64,000 nucleotides of DNA, from assembly GCA_934167225.1 (NCBI GenBank), contig CAKPLD010000001.1, positions 1-64,000 of the forward strand. Direction: 5' to 3'. How positions within the stretch are numbered: position 1 is the first letter of the stretch; the number at the start of each line of letters is the position of its first letter. The notes below the pieces were generated by a model. That model saw only the letters and a list, made by a program, of their open reading frames with translations. It made no database searches and had not been told where the DNA came from. Below, piece by piece: positions 17,811-25,948 of the stretch. The position numbers and the translations under genes were made by a program. The DNA comes from an uncultured Clostridia bacterium (GTDB taxonomy: Bacteria; Bacillota; Clostridia; TANB77; CAG-508).

Positions 17811-18203
17811 ATGGACGAAATTATTAAAATTGTTGGAATCGGGTTAATTGCAGTTGTATTAATAATTATTGTAAAACAATATAGACCAGAATTTGCACTA
17901 TACATATCACTAATAGCAGGAGTAGTAATTTTATATATGGCACTTGATAATTTAACAAGTTGCATTAATCTTTTAAAGCAAATTTGCGAAAAATCTGGTG
18001 TTAACAGTAAATTTCTAGGCATTTTAATAAAAATGACAGGAATTGCTTTTTTATCTGAATTTGCAATTAGTATATGCAAAGATGCAGGAGAAGGAGCAAT
18101 AGCAAGCAAAGTAGAAATAGGAAGTAAGGCCATTATTATTTCAATGTCGATACCAATTATTTACAATTTACTCGATGTTATTTTAAAAATATTGCCTAGT
18201 TAA
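17811..18203 (+). CDS. spoIIIAD: Stage III sporulation protein AD
   Basis: 130 residues with four hydrophobic segments. Motifs include IIKIVGIGLIAVVLIIIVKQYRP-like start, SGVNSKFLGILIKMTGIAFL and EFAISICKDAGEGAIASKVE, which are characteristic of SpoIIIAD. GGAGAAATT precedes the ATG. Part of the mother-cell membrane platform of the SpoIIIA-SpoIIQ complex. Confidence 0.93.
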   Translation: MDEIIKIVGIGLIAVVLIIIVKQYRPEFALYISLIAGVVILYMALDNLTSCINLLKQICEKSGVNSKFLGILIKMTGIAFLSEFAISICKDAGEGAIASKVEIGSKAIIISMSIPIIYNLLDVILKILPS

Positions 18204-18250
18204 TATTGTTACATAAAGCTTAAAATAAACATATTATAGGAGTTTTGCAA

Positions 18251-19418
18251 ATGAAGAAAATATATTTATGTATTGCAATAATAATTATTATAGGGATTCC
18301 TAAATTTACATACGCACTAGAGGAAAATGATACAGAATCTATGGATGCAATTTTAAAAGAACAACAATCTAGTTTTGGAATTAGCGACTTTTTAAAAGAA
18401 GCGGAAAATTATTCTCCAGATTTTATTAAAGACCTACATATCTCAGATATATTTAGCATGGCCATAAATGGAAAAATTGATAATTCTACAATATTCAAAA
18501 AAATACTAAGCCTAAGTGGAACAGAAATAACAAATACATTAAAAATTTTAATAAACATATTACTAATAGTTTTAATACATAGTATTTTAAAATCTTTAAC
18601 AGATGGATTGGAAAATAGCGAAATATCAAAAATTGTTTATTATGTACAATATATTCTAATTGTTACAATTATAATGACAAATTTTACCGAAATACTAAAA
18701 ACCATAAACCAAACAATTGAAAATTTAGTAGGTTTTTCTCAAACGCTAATACCGCTTTTGGTAACATTAATGGCATATACAGGAAGCATAACAACAACAG
18801 CTGTTATAGAACCAATACTGCTGTTTTTAATCGAATTTATTGCAAATATTATAAAAACATTAATAATGCCTATTATATCACTAATTACAGTATTAATAAT
18901 AATATCTAAAATTACAGATAGAATACAAATAAGCAAACTAGGAAACTTTTTTAAATCTAGTATAGTATGGTTTTTAGGAATAATACTAACAGTATTTGTA
19001 GGAGTAGTATCTTTAGAAGGAACCCTAATATCAAGTATAGATGGGGTAACAGCTAAAACAGCAAAAGCAGCAGTAAGTTCTTTAATACCTGTGGTACGGG
19101 AAAATACTAGGAGATGGTGTAGATGCAATTTTAGGCTGTGGAGTTATTTTAAAAAATGCGGTTGGAATGGTTGGAGTTATAATTATAATAGGAATATGTT
19201 TGCTTCCAATTATAAAACTTGCCACATTTAGCATAATGTACTCACTTACCTCAGGCATAATAGAGCCGATAGCAGATGGAAAAATAGTAAAACTACTAGA
19301 CGAAATGAGTGGCATTTTTAAGCTATTACTTGCAGTTCTTTGCTCTGTTTCTGTATTGCTAATTATTGGAATAACCCTGGTTATAAAAATTTCTAATAGT
19401 GGGATGATGTATAGATGA
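18251..19418 (+). CDS. spoIIIAE: Stage III sporulation protein AE, read through a +1 shift at CGG
   Basis: A polytopic protein of the SpoIIIA channel with a cleavable-looking signal at the start. ATG 18251 has AGGAG at good spacing; an upstream TTG at 18245 is too close to it. The starting frame ends at 19231 with a Cys/Trp-rich tail unlike the family. At CGG 19097-19099 a +1 shift gives SSLIPVV|GKILGDGVDAILGCG, matching the family's IPVVG segment, and the frame then runs through more membrane helices to 19418. The joined product is 388 residues, near the roughly 400 of Bacillus. The next gene overlaps by 4 bases only with the shifted end, supporting it. Confidence 0.9.
19094..19102 (+). other. 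CGG +1 frameshift site in spoIIIAE
   Basis: Codons GTA CGG GAA; similarity continues from GGG AAA ATA. The extra base is C19097. Confidence 0.87.
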
Positions 19419-19942
19419 TAAATTTTTTAAGTAATTGGATTGAACAAATTACACTTTCTGTAATTATTGTAAGCATTTTCGAATTAATACTTCCAAAAGG
19501 AAATTTAAAAAAATACATAAAAGTAGTACTCGGAGTTTATATAATATATTGCTTTATATCTCCATTTGTAAATAACAATAGTTTATACAATATAGGTGAC
19601 ATTAATTTAGACGATTATGTACAAATAAAAGAAACCAATAACACCCAAAGTGTAGATTCTAGAATTGAAAATTTATATATAGATGAACTAAAGAAAAGCA
19701 TATCAAAAAAGGTACAGGAAAAAGGTTACAAAGTTTCAAAATGTGACATAGATGCCAAACTAACCGAAAATAGTGATAATTCGGGAATAAATAACATAAG
19801 CCTTATTTTAAAAAATAATAATATTGAAAAAATAGAAATAGGTGCTAAAGATGAAAATAATAAAACCGCAGAAGAGATAAGAGAAGAATTGGCAAAAGAT
19901 TACGAAATAGACAAAAATTTAATAAACATAAAGATAAAATAA
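19415..19942 (+). CDS. spoIIIAF: Stage III sporulation protein AF
   Basis: 175 residues. Two N-terminal membrane helices (WIEQITLSVIIVSIFELILPKGNLKKYIKVVLGVYIIY, seen in parts) are followed by a soluble domain with the alternating charged pattern of the family. The start overlaps the true end of spoIIIAE by the ATGA tetranucleotide, a sign of translational coupling that exists only if spoIIIAE is read through its CGG shift. Component of the SpoIIIA channel. Confidence 0.9.
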   Translation: MINFLSNWIEQITLSVIIVSIFELILPKGNLKKYIKVVLGVYIIYCFISPFVNNNSLYNIGDINLDDYVQIKETNNTQSVDSRIENLYIDELKKSISKKVQEKGYKVSKCDIDAKLTENSDNSGINNISLILKNNNIEKIEIGAKDENNKTAEEIREELAKDYEIDKNLINIKIK

Positions 19943-19983
19943 GGGACTGGAATTTGTACCTTTGGAAAGGAATGTGATTAAAA

Positions 19984-20589
19984 ATGGGAAATTTAATGAA
20001 AAAAATTACATCAAAAGAAGGTGAAAACAAAAATAAAAGAAAGGTAGAAAATATATTTTTTCTTCTTATTATATTAATTATTACATTAGTTATTATAAAT
20101 ACAATTTGGAAAGATGATAAAATACAAAATAATAGTGATGAAAAAAATGAAAATGCAACAGGAAAAACATTAGCAAGTAATCAAGAAGAAACAACATCTA
20201 AAACAGAATTAGAAAGCAACCTAGAAGAAATATTATCAACAATAAAAAATGTAGGAAAGGTAAAGGTTTTAATAAACTATTCGGAAAGTAGCAGTTTGAT
20301 TCCACTTTATAATGAAAGCACAACAACAAGTAGTACCGAAGAAGGAGACACATCTGGTGGAACAAGAAATGTAACAGAAACTGAAACAAAAAAAGATGTA
20401 GTATTTTCGGAAAAATCTGGAAACAAAGATCCTGTAACTCAAAAAACAATTATGCCAACAATACAAGGAGCAATAGTTACGGCGGAAGGAGCTGGAAATG
20501 CAACAGTTAAAACAAATATAATAAATGCCGTTGGTGCAGTAACAGGATTAAGTATAGACAAAATACAGGTTTTTGAACTAGAAAATTAA
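19984..20589 (+). CDS. spoIIIAG: Stage III sporulation protein AG
   Basis: 201 residues. One membrane helix (FFLLIILIITLVIINTIW) follows a basic cytosolic tail, then a low-complexity linker and the ring-building domain with LEEILSTIKNVGKVKVLINYS and the C-terminal GAIVTAEGAGNATVKTNIINAV motif. SpoIIIAG forms the large ring of the mother-cell side of the channel. GGAAAGGAATG precedes the ATG at a slightly long distance. Confidence 0.93.
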   Translation: MGNLMKKITSKEGENKNKRKVENIFFLLIILIITLVIINTIWKDDKIQNNSDEKNENATGKTLASNQEETTSKTELESNLEEILSTIKNVGKVKVLINYSESSSLIPLYNESTTTSSTEEGDTSGGTRNVTETETKKDVVFSEKSGNKDPVTQKTIMPTIQGAIVTAEGAGNATVKTNIINAVGAVTGLSIDKIQVFELEN

Positions 20590-20616
20590 AATTATAGTGT
20601 AAGGGGGAATTACAAT

Positions 20617-21315
20617 ATGAAAAAATTTAAAAAAAGTGAAATTGCAATATATGCAATAGCCTTAATGTTGGTAACAGCTGGATATTTTAATTATACTACA
20701 TTTGAAAAACAAACAGAAGAAACCTATTCAGAAGATATAAATGGAATAAATGAGCAAATTGCAAATGTTGGAGATGCTGTTTTAGTTAGTAATAATGAAG
20801 TAAGTGAAGAAAATGAACTTAGCGAACAAAATGAGGTAAGCAAAGAACAGAATAATGAAACTGGAAGTAACAGCAAAAATACAAGCTTGGAAAATACAGC
20901 TGAAAATGTGGCCGAAAATATAACAGCAACTACAAATGTAACAGAAAATAACAACGCCACAACAGAAAATGATTATTACGCAAGTGCAAAGCTCGAAAGA
21001 GATAAGATGTATGCAGAAATGATTTCGAATTATCAAAAAATTATAGATAATACAAATGCATCTGAAGCACAAAAATCTATAGCAACTCAGGAAATAACCA
21101 AAATTAATAATACTAAAAATGCAATAATGATATGCGAAAATTTGCTTTCAACCAAAGGCTTTGATAATTGTGTAATTTTGGTTAATGACTCTAGTGTGAA
21201 TGTTGTTGTTAAAATAGATGGTGGATTAAATACAGAATCTGTTGCAAAAATTCAAAATATTGTTTCAAGAGAACTTGGTATTGATTTGGGGAATATACAT
21301 ATAAGTGAAAATTAA
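20617..21315 (+). CDS. spoIIIAH: Stage III sporulation protein AH
   Basis: 232 residues: short basic tail, one membrane helix, a long Asn/Glu/Thr-rich spacer (about residues 40-115), and the SpoIIQ-binding ring domain with YYASAKLERDKMYAEMIS and the end GFDNCVILVNDSSVNVVVKI, typical for SpoIIIAH. The domain resembles YscJ/FliF ring proteins. It is the last gene of the operon; no clear terminator was found in the 260 bases that follow. Confidence 0.93.
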   Translation: MKKFKKSEIAIYAIALMLVTAGYFNYTTFEKQTEETYSEDINGINEQIANVGDAVLVSNNEVSEENELSEQNEVSKEQNNETGSNSKNTSLENTAENVAENITATTNVTENNNATTENDYYASAKLERDKMYAEMISNYQKIIDNTNASEAQKSIATQEITKINNTKNAIMICENLLSTKGFDNCVILVNDSSVNVVVKIDGGLNTESVAKIQNIVSRELGIDLGNIHISEN

Positions 21316-21454
21316 TTTTGGGTTAATTATGATTTATAGCTTTTTAAGTCCGGCTTTGTTCAGAAAAATAGTAATTATTTTCAAATTCCTAATGGCTCCC
21401 TACATAATTTAAGAGCTTATAAGCCTAATCTGCATTTTTAAAATATAAAAATGT

Positions 21455-21546
21455 CACGGAATGAAAATTCGAAATATCGCGGAATGAAAAACCAAAATAT
21501 CACGGAATGAAATTGACAAAAATCACGGATTGGGGTAAAATAATAA
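21455..21546. repeat. Four phased 23-bp repeats with CACGGAATG core
   Basis: CACGGAATG, CGCGGAATG, CACGGAATG and CACGGATTG start at 21455, 21478, 21501 and 21524, exactly 23 bp apart. They lie 30-125 bp upstream of the AAA_14/DUF4143 ATPase gene. The phasing suggests an operator or iteron-like binding site. The preceding 21316-21454 holds nothing I can identify. Confidence 0.75.
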
Positions 21547-21578
21547 TAAATAGAAACGAGTGTGAGAGGTGAGAATTT

Positions 21579-22859
21579 ATGAAAATAGAAAATTACAAAA
21601 AAAGAATAGTAGATAAAAAAATAGAACATTATTTAAAATTATTTGGAGCAGTAAGTATTGAAGGACCGAAATATTGTGGAAAAACATGGGCTGGAAGATA
21701 TCATTCTAATAGTGAAATTCTTTTACATAAAACAACAGGAGAGGCATCTAATAATATAGAACTTGCAAAAATTTCGCCTAAAATTATTTTAGAAGGAAAA
21801 AAACCAAGATTAATTGATGAATGGCAAGAGGCAACTAATTTATGGGATGAAATACGAATTGATGTAGACAAAACAGGTTTAAAGGGACAATATATTTTAA
21901 CAGGGTCTTCAACTCCAAATAGAAAAGGAATAGCACATAGTGGAGCAGGAAGATATGGGAAAATTCACTTAAGAACGATGAGTTTATATGAATCAGGTGA
22001 TTCTACAGGAGTTATATCGTTAGAAGATATGTGTAATGGTAAATTTGAGGAAAAGGCAACAGGAGAAGTGGATTTGAGAAATTTAGCTAGATTAATAATT
22101 AGAGGAGGATGGCCTGCAAATTTATCTTATTCAGCTAAAGAGTCGGCAGAAGTAATAGAAGAATATATAAACCTAATTATAGATGATGATTTATATAAAT
22201 TAGATGGGATTAATAGAGATAAGCATAAAGTTAGACTCTTATTAAAATCACTAGCGAGAAACGAAAGTACAACAGTATCAAATGTGACATTAAAGAAAGA
22301 TATCAATGAAAAAGAAAATGAAGATATAGATATTGATACAGTAGCATCATATTTAAATGCATTGGACAAATTATTCTTATTAGATAATGATGAGCCTTTT
22401 TCTACTAATATTCGTTCATCTGTAAGAGTGAAACAATCTGAAAAAAGACATTTTGCAGATCCATCTATAACATGTGCATTATTAAATATTAAAGACGAAA
22501 ATAAACTTATAAATGACTTAGAAACCTTTGGATTTTTATTTGAAGCTATGGTCGAAAGAGACCTTAAGATATATGCGGATAGCTTTAACGCTAAAAGTTA
22601 TCACTATCAAGATTATCAAGACAAAGAAATAGATAGTGTTATAGAATTAGAAAACGGAAAATGGTGTGCATTTGAAATAAAATTAGGAGCACACCAAATT
22701 GAAAAAGCTGCAAATGATTTATTGAAGTTAAAGAAACAAATAGCAGATGAAAAAGGAAAAGAACCATCAATTCTTTGTGTAATTTGTGGATTAACTAATG
22801 CAGCATATAGAAGACCAGACGGGGTTTATGTAGTACCGATTACTGCATTAAAACCATAA
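21579..22859 (+). CDS. AAA_14/DUF4143 family ATP-binding protein
   Basis: 426 residues. The N-terminal P-loop is GPKYCGKTW (a slightly unusual Walker A), the Walker B region is PRLIDEWQEA, and the arginine-containing LTGSSTP motif follows; the C-terminal half is the DUF4143 domain, with a PD-(D/E)XK-like end (KEIDSVIELENGKWCAFEIKLG) that suggests a nuclease-like fold. Such proteins are common, mobile and poorly understood, sometimes considered toxin-like or defence-related. AGGTGAGAATTT precedes the ATG. The gene stands alone between the spoIIIA operon and the pilus locus, with phased repeats upstream and a terminator downstream. Confidence 0.85.
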   Translation: MKIENYKKRIVDKKIEHYLKLFGAVSIEGPKYCGKTWAGRYHSNSEILLHKTTGEASNNIELAKISPKIILEGKKPRLIDEWQEATNLWDEIRIDVDKTGLKGQYILTGSSTPNRKGIAHSGAGRYGKIHLRTMSLYESGDSTGVISLEDMCNGKFEEKATGEVDLRNLARLIIRGGWPANLSYSAKESAEVIEEYINLIIDDDLYKLDGINRDKHKVRLLLKSLARNESTTVSNVTLKKDINEKENEDIDIDTVASYLNALDKLFLLDNDEPFSTNIRSSVRVKQSEKRHFADPSITCALLNIKDENKLINDLETFGFLFEAMVERDLKIYADSFNAKSYHYQDYQDKEIDSVIELENGKWCAFEIKLGAHQIEKAANDLLKLKKQIADEKGKEPSILCVICGLTNAAYRRPDGVYVVPITALKP

Positions 22860-22866
22860 ATAATTA

Positions 22867-22896
22867 ATAGGCTGAGCTTTTTGCTCAGCTATTTCT
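22867..22896 (+). terminator. Intrinsic terminator after the AAA_14 gene
   Basis: GCTGAGC / GCTCAGC stem with a 5-nt T loop, followed by TATTTCT, 10 bases after the stop codon. Confidence 0.8.
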
Positions 22897-23033
22897 AATT
22901 CTCGGCAAGTGTGTTGTTGAAATATATATAAATTGTTATTTTATGTAATCAGTTGTCAAAAGTACATTTAAAAATGAAATGTTACAAAAATATTACAAAA
23001 AAATTAATTTTATATTACAAAACGAAAAAAATG

Positions 23034-23062
23034 TTGATAAAAAAAATAAAATGATGTAAAAT
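23034..23062 (+). promoter_or_regulatory. Promoter of the pilus-like locus
   Basis: TTGATA (23034-23039), 17-bp spacer, TAAAAT (23057-23062), 48 bp before the first gene. The 22897-23033 interval is AT-rich with no gene. Confidence 0.6.
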
Positions 23063-23109
23063 GAAAACTGAAATGTGTAAAAAAAATCAAAATAGAGGAG
23101 GAAATCAAA

Positions 23110-24261
23110 ATGGCATCAAATCCAATGCAAAGACAAGCAAGAAATTCATTTTTATTAGGAATAGTGGTAACACTAATAATAGCGGGAATTATAGTGGTAT
23201 TCCTATTTATGCAAATGAAAAAATTAAGAGAGGAAGTAGACCAAGAAAGAGCATCAAATGTAGACGTATGGGTATTAAATCAAGACGTAAAATCTGGGCA
23301 AGTAATAACAGCAGACTTATTTGCTAAGAAAACAGTAAAATCAAATGGAGTACCTGCAAATGCAACAGATGGGGAGATAGCTACTATGTTATCAGGATAT
23401 GCATTATGTGATAAAGCAGGAAATGATATAAATACAGATTCCGACGGAAAATTATATATGAATGGAGAAAACGGAGCAAAAACCACAGTTAATATAGAAG
23501 ATGCAACAGGAAAATATTATACACAAGCTGCAAATGGAACAAAAACATATATAGAAACAACAACAAAACCATTAATAGCTAAAGTAGATATGAAAGCAAA
23601 CACAGTACTTGCACAATCTTTTATAGCAAAATCTGACGATATAGACACAGATGATGTAAGAGTACAAGAATACAACTCAATAGTATTACCAGTTGACTTA
23701 TTTACAGATGACTATGTAGATATAAGACTATTATTACCAAGTGGCCAAGATTACATAGTTACATCAAAGAAAAAAGTTACAGTACCAGATGTAAATGGAG
23801 AATACTTAGCAGATACAATACAAATGAAAATGTCAGAAGACGAAATACTTTCAATGTCAAATGCTATAGTAGAAGCATATAAAATAGATGGAGCAAAACT
23901 ATATGCTACAAAATACACAGATGCAGGAATGCAAGAAGCTTCAACACCAACATATGTTGTAAATGATGTTGTAGCAAAATTAATAGAAGCAGATCCAAAT
24001 ATTGTATCAACAGCAATGGCAGCTTTAAGTGCTAGATATAATGCAAATAATGGAGCTTTAAAAGCACAAAGAAGCCAAGGAATAAACAGCGAGCTATCAA
24101 ACCACGGAAATGATGAAAGTGTAACCACAAAAATGGAAGAAAGTATAACATCTACAAAAGAGTCAAGACAACAATACTTACAATCATTAACAGGTACAGG
24201 TGCAGCTTCGACAGGAACAACTTCAAGTTCAACATCAGCAGGAACAAATTCGACTAACTAA
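23110..24261 (+). CDS. CpaB/SAF-domain-like membrane protein of the pilus locus
   Basis: 383 residues. One N-terminal membrane helix (LLGIVVTLIIAGIIVVFLFM), a short coiled coil, then a SAF-like segment beginning VWVLNQDVKSGQVITADLF, and a C-terminal tail rich in Ser, Thr and Gly. This is the arrangement of CpaB/RcpC, which lies in the periplasm or wall side of Tad pilus machines. The Lys-Ser-Gly-Gln motif is the best evidence. It opens an operon with ParA-like, CpaF-like and T2SSF-like genes, which fits. AGAGGAGG precedes the ATG. Confidence 0.7.
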   Translation: MASNPMQRQARNSFLLGIVVTLIIAGIIVVFLFMQMKKLREEVDQERASNVDVWVLNQDVKSGQVITADLFAKKTVKSNGVPANATDGEIATMLSGYALCDKAGNDINTDSDGKLYMNGENGAKTTVNIEDATGKYYTQAANGTKTYIETTTKPLIAKVDMKANTVLAQSFIAKSDDIDTDDVRVQEYNSIVLPVDLFTDDYVDIRLLLPSGQDYIVTSKKKVTVPDVNGEYLADTIQMKMSEDEILSMSNAIVEAYKIDGAKLYATKYTDAGMQEASTPTYVVNDVVAKLIEADPNIVSTAMAALSARYNANNGALKAQRSQGINSELSNHGNDESVTTKMEESITSTKESRQQYLQSLTGTGAASTGTTSSSTSAGTNSTN

Positions 24262-24287
24262 TAAAGAAAGTAGAGAAAGGATTTTAT

Positions 24288-25007
24288 ATGAAAAAGATAG
24301 GATTTATGGGTGCATATGATAAGGCAAATTTCATCACATATGTTGCAAAAATATTAGAATTACTAGGTAACAAGGTTTTAGTAGTGGATGCAAGTAGTAT
24401 ACAAAAAATTAAATATATAATACCAACTATAAATCCTACTAAATCATATATAACTTCATTTGAAAATATAGACTTTGCAGTAGGATTTGATGATTGGAAT
24501 GAAATAGAAAAATATTTAGGAATTAGATTTGATTCAAATGATAACGAAAATGAAAGAGACAATAAAATAAGTAAAGAAATATATGACTATGTTTTAATAG
24601 ATGTAGACACAAGTGAAAAATTAGAAGGTTTTGAATTAGAAATAGCTGAAAAAAAATATTTTGTAACTTCATTTGACATGTTCTCTTTAAAAAAAGGAAT
24701 GAGTATATTTAGAAACATAGTAAGACCAATAAACTTAACCAAAATAGAATTTTCGTATGAAGCATCTAAGGAAGATGAGGAGTACCTAAATTACATATCA
24801 TTAGACTACAGAATAAATTGGAGCAATTATGTATTATATTTTCAAATATTAGGGGATGACAACAAAGTATTTGAGGAGAATCAACGAATTGAAAGAATAA
24901 GATTTAGAAGACTTAGCATAAATTACAAAGAATCACTAGCATATGTAGTTCAAGATATATGCAAAGACGAAAATATTAGCAAAATCAAAAGAACAATGAA
25001 GGATTAG
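24288..25007 (+). CDS. Degenerate ParA/TadZ-like protein lacking a P-loop
   Basis: 239 residues. The N-terminus has the fold pattern of a MinD/ParA ATPase (KKIGFMGAYDKANFITYVAKILELLGNKVLVVDAS, in parts) including the strand ending VVDAS and the YDYVLIDVDTS strand, but the Walker A lysines and glycines are absent (GAYDKANF). It is therefore probably a non-catalytic partner of the ParA-like ATPase encoded 12 bases downstream, as in CpaE/TadZ systems where a localisation factor is split or duplicated. Assignment rests on pattern only. Confidence 0.55.
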   Translation: MKKIGFMGAYDKANFITYVAKILELLGNKVLVVDASSIQKIKYIIPTINPTKSYITSFENIDFAVGFDDWNEIEKYLGIRFDSNDNENERDNKISKEIYDYVLIDVDTSEKLEGFELEIAEKKYFVTSFDMFSLKKGMSIFRNIVRPINLTKIEFSYEASKEDEEYLNYISLDYRINWSNYVLYFQILGDDNKVFEENQRIERIRFRRLSINYKESLAYVVQDICKDENISKIKRTMKD

Positions 25008-25018
25008 AGGAGGAAAAT

Positions 25019-25862
25019 ATGTCAATAGTTACTTTTTGGAATGGTACACACGAACAGGTACGGAACAACATCAAGCAGTATAGCATTTGCCACCAATTTG
25101 GCAATAAGACATAACATCAAAGTTTTACTAGTTTCGACATCTCTAAACGATAATCTAATGCAAGAAAGTTTTTGGCCAGAAAGAAAAAAATCTACATTTT
25201 CTTTATTTGGTGGAAAAGTAGGTGCTGGTGCACTTGAAACAAGCGGAATAGTTGGCTTAGATAGAATGCTAAGAGCAAATAAACTAACACCAGATATAAT
25301 AACAGATTATGCAAAAATAGTTCTAACAAATAGACTAGAAATACTATTAGGTGTTGAAAAAGACCAAGAACAATATGATCAAATAAAACAAAAATATGCT
25401 CAAATAATTACAATGGCTGGAAAATATTATGACATGGTTATAGTAGATTTAGACAAAAAACTTGGAAGCAAAGTTACAATGGAAATATTAAATGCATCAG
25501 ACATAGTAATAACATTAGTATCTCAAAGAGCAAAAGATATTGAAGATATACAAAAAATGATAAAAACAGGTCCAGCGTTAAACGAAAGAAACACAATCAT
25601 GGCAATTGGAAAATATATGGATTTATCAAAATATAATGCGAAAAATATAACAAGAAATTTATTAAGAAGAAAAGAGCTGATAAATACAATTCCATATAAT
25701 AACTTATTTTTCGAATCATCACAAGAAGGAACAGTAATAGACCTATTTTTAAATTTTATGAGATTAAAAGAAAAAGATACAAATTACAACTTTATATATG
25801 AACTGAACAGATTAAATGATGTAATAAAAGAAAAAATAAAAGAACTACAAACAATACAATAA
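25019..25862 (+). CDS. CpaE/TadZ-like ATPase, read through a +1 shift at CGG
   Basis: ATG 25019 lies behind a perfect GAGGAGG. The starting frame, MSIVTFWNGTHEQV, meets CGG at 25061-25063 and would stop at 25112 after 31 residues. A +1 shift gives THEQV|GTTSSSIAFATNLAIRHNIKVLLVST, the beginning of a MinD/ParA fold with an altered Walker A that keeps Gly-Thr-Thr but lacks the usual Lys. The YDMVIVDLDKK strand fits the switch II region. Joined length is 280 residues. Such proteins place the pilus assembly machine at the membrane. An apparent ATG inside the shifted frame (25041) has no ribosome site and is not a start. Confidence 0.82.
25058..25066 (+). other. CGG +1 frameshift site in the CpaE-like gene
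   Basis: Codons GTA CGG AAC; similarity continues from GGA ACA ACA. The extra base is C25061 and the inserted residue is Gly15 in the P-loop region. Confidence 0.84.
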
Positions 25863-25948
25863 AATATCCAAATTGTATAAGTTATAAGCTTATAGTAGAA
25901 AGGAGGAAACTTTTATTAAAACAAAATTAATAAAAGTGAGGAAAAATA

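Noticed and set aside
21455..21546. CRISPR array
   Set aside because: The repeats are contiguous 23-bp units with only short degenerate parts between cores, there are no spacers of regular unique sequence and no cas genes.
25041..25066. ATG 25041 as an unshifted start for the CpaE-like gene
   Set aside because: No ribosome site precedes it, while ATG 25019 in the other frame has a perfect one and the residues before CGG fit the family.
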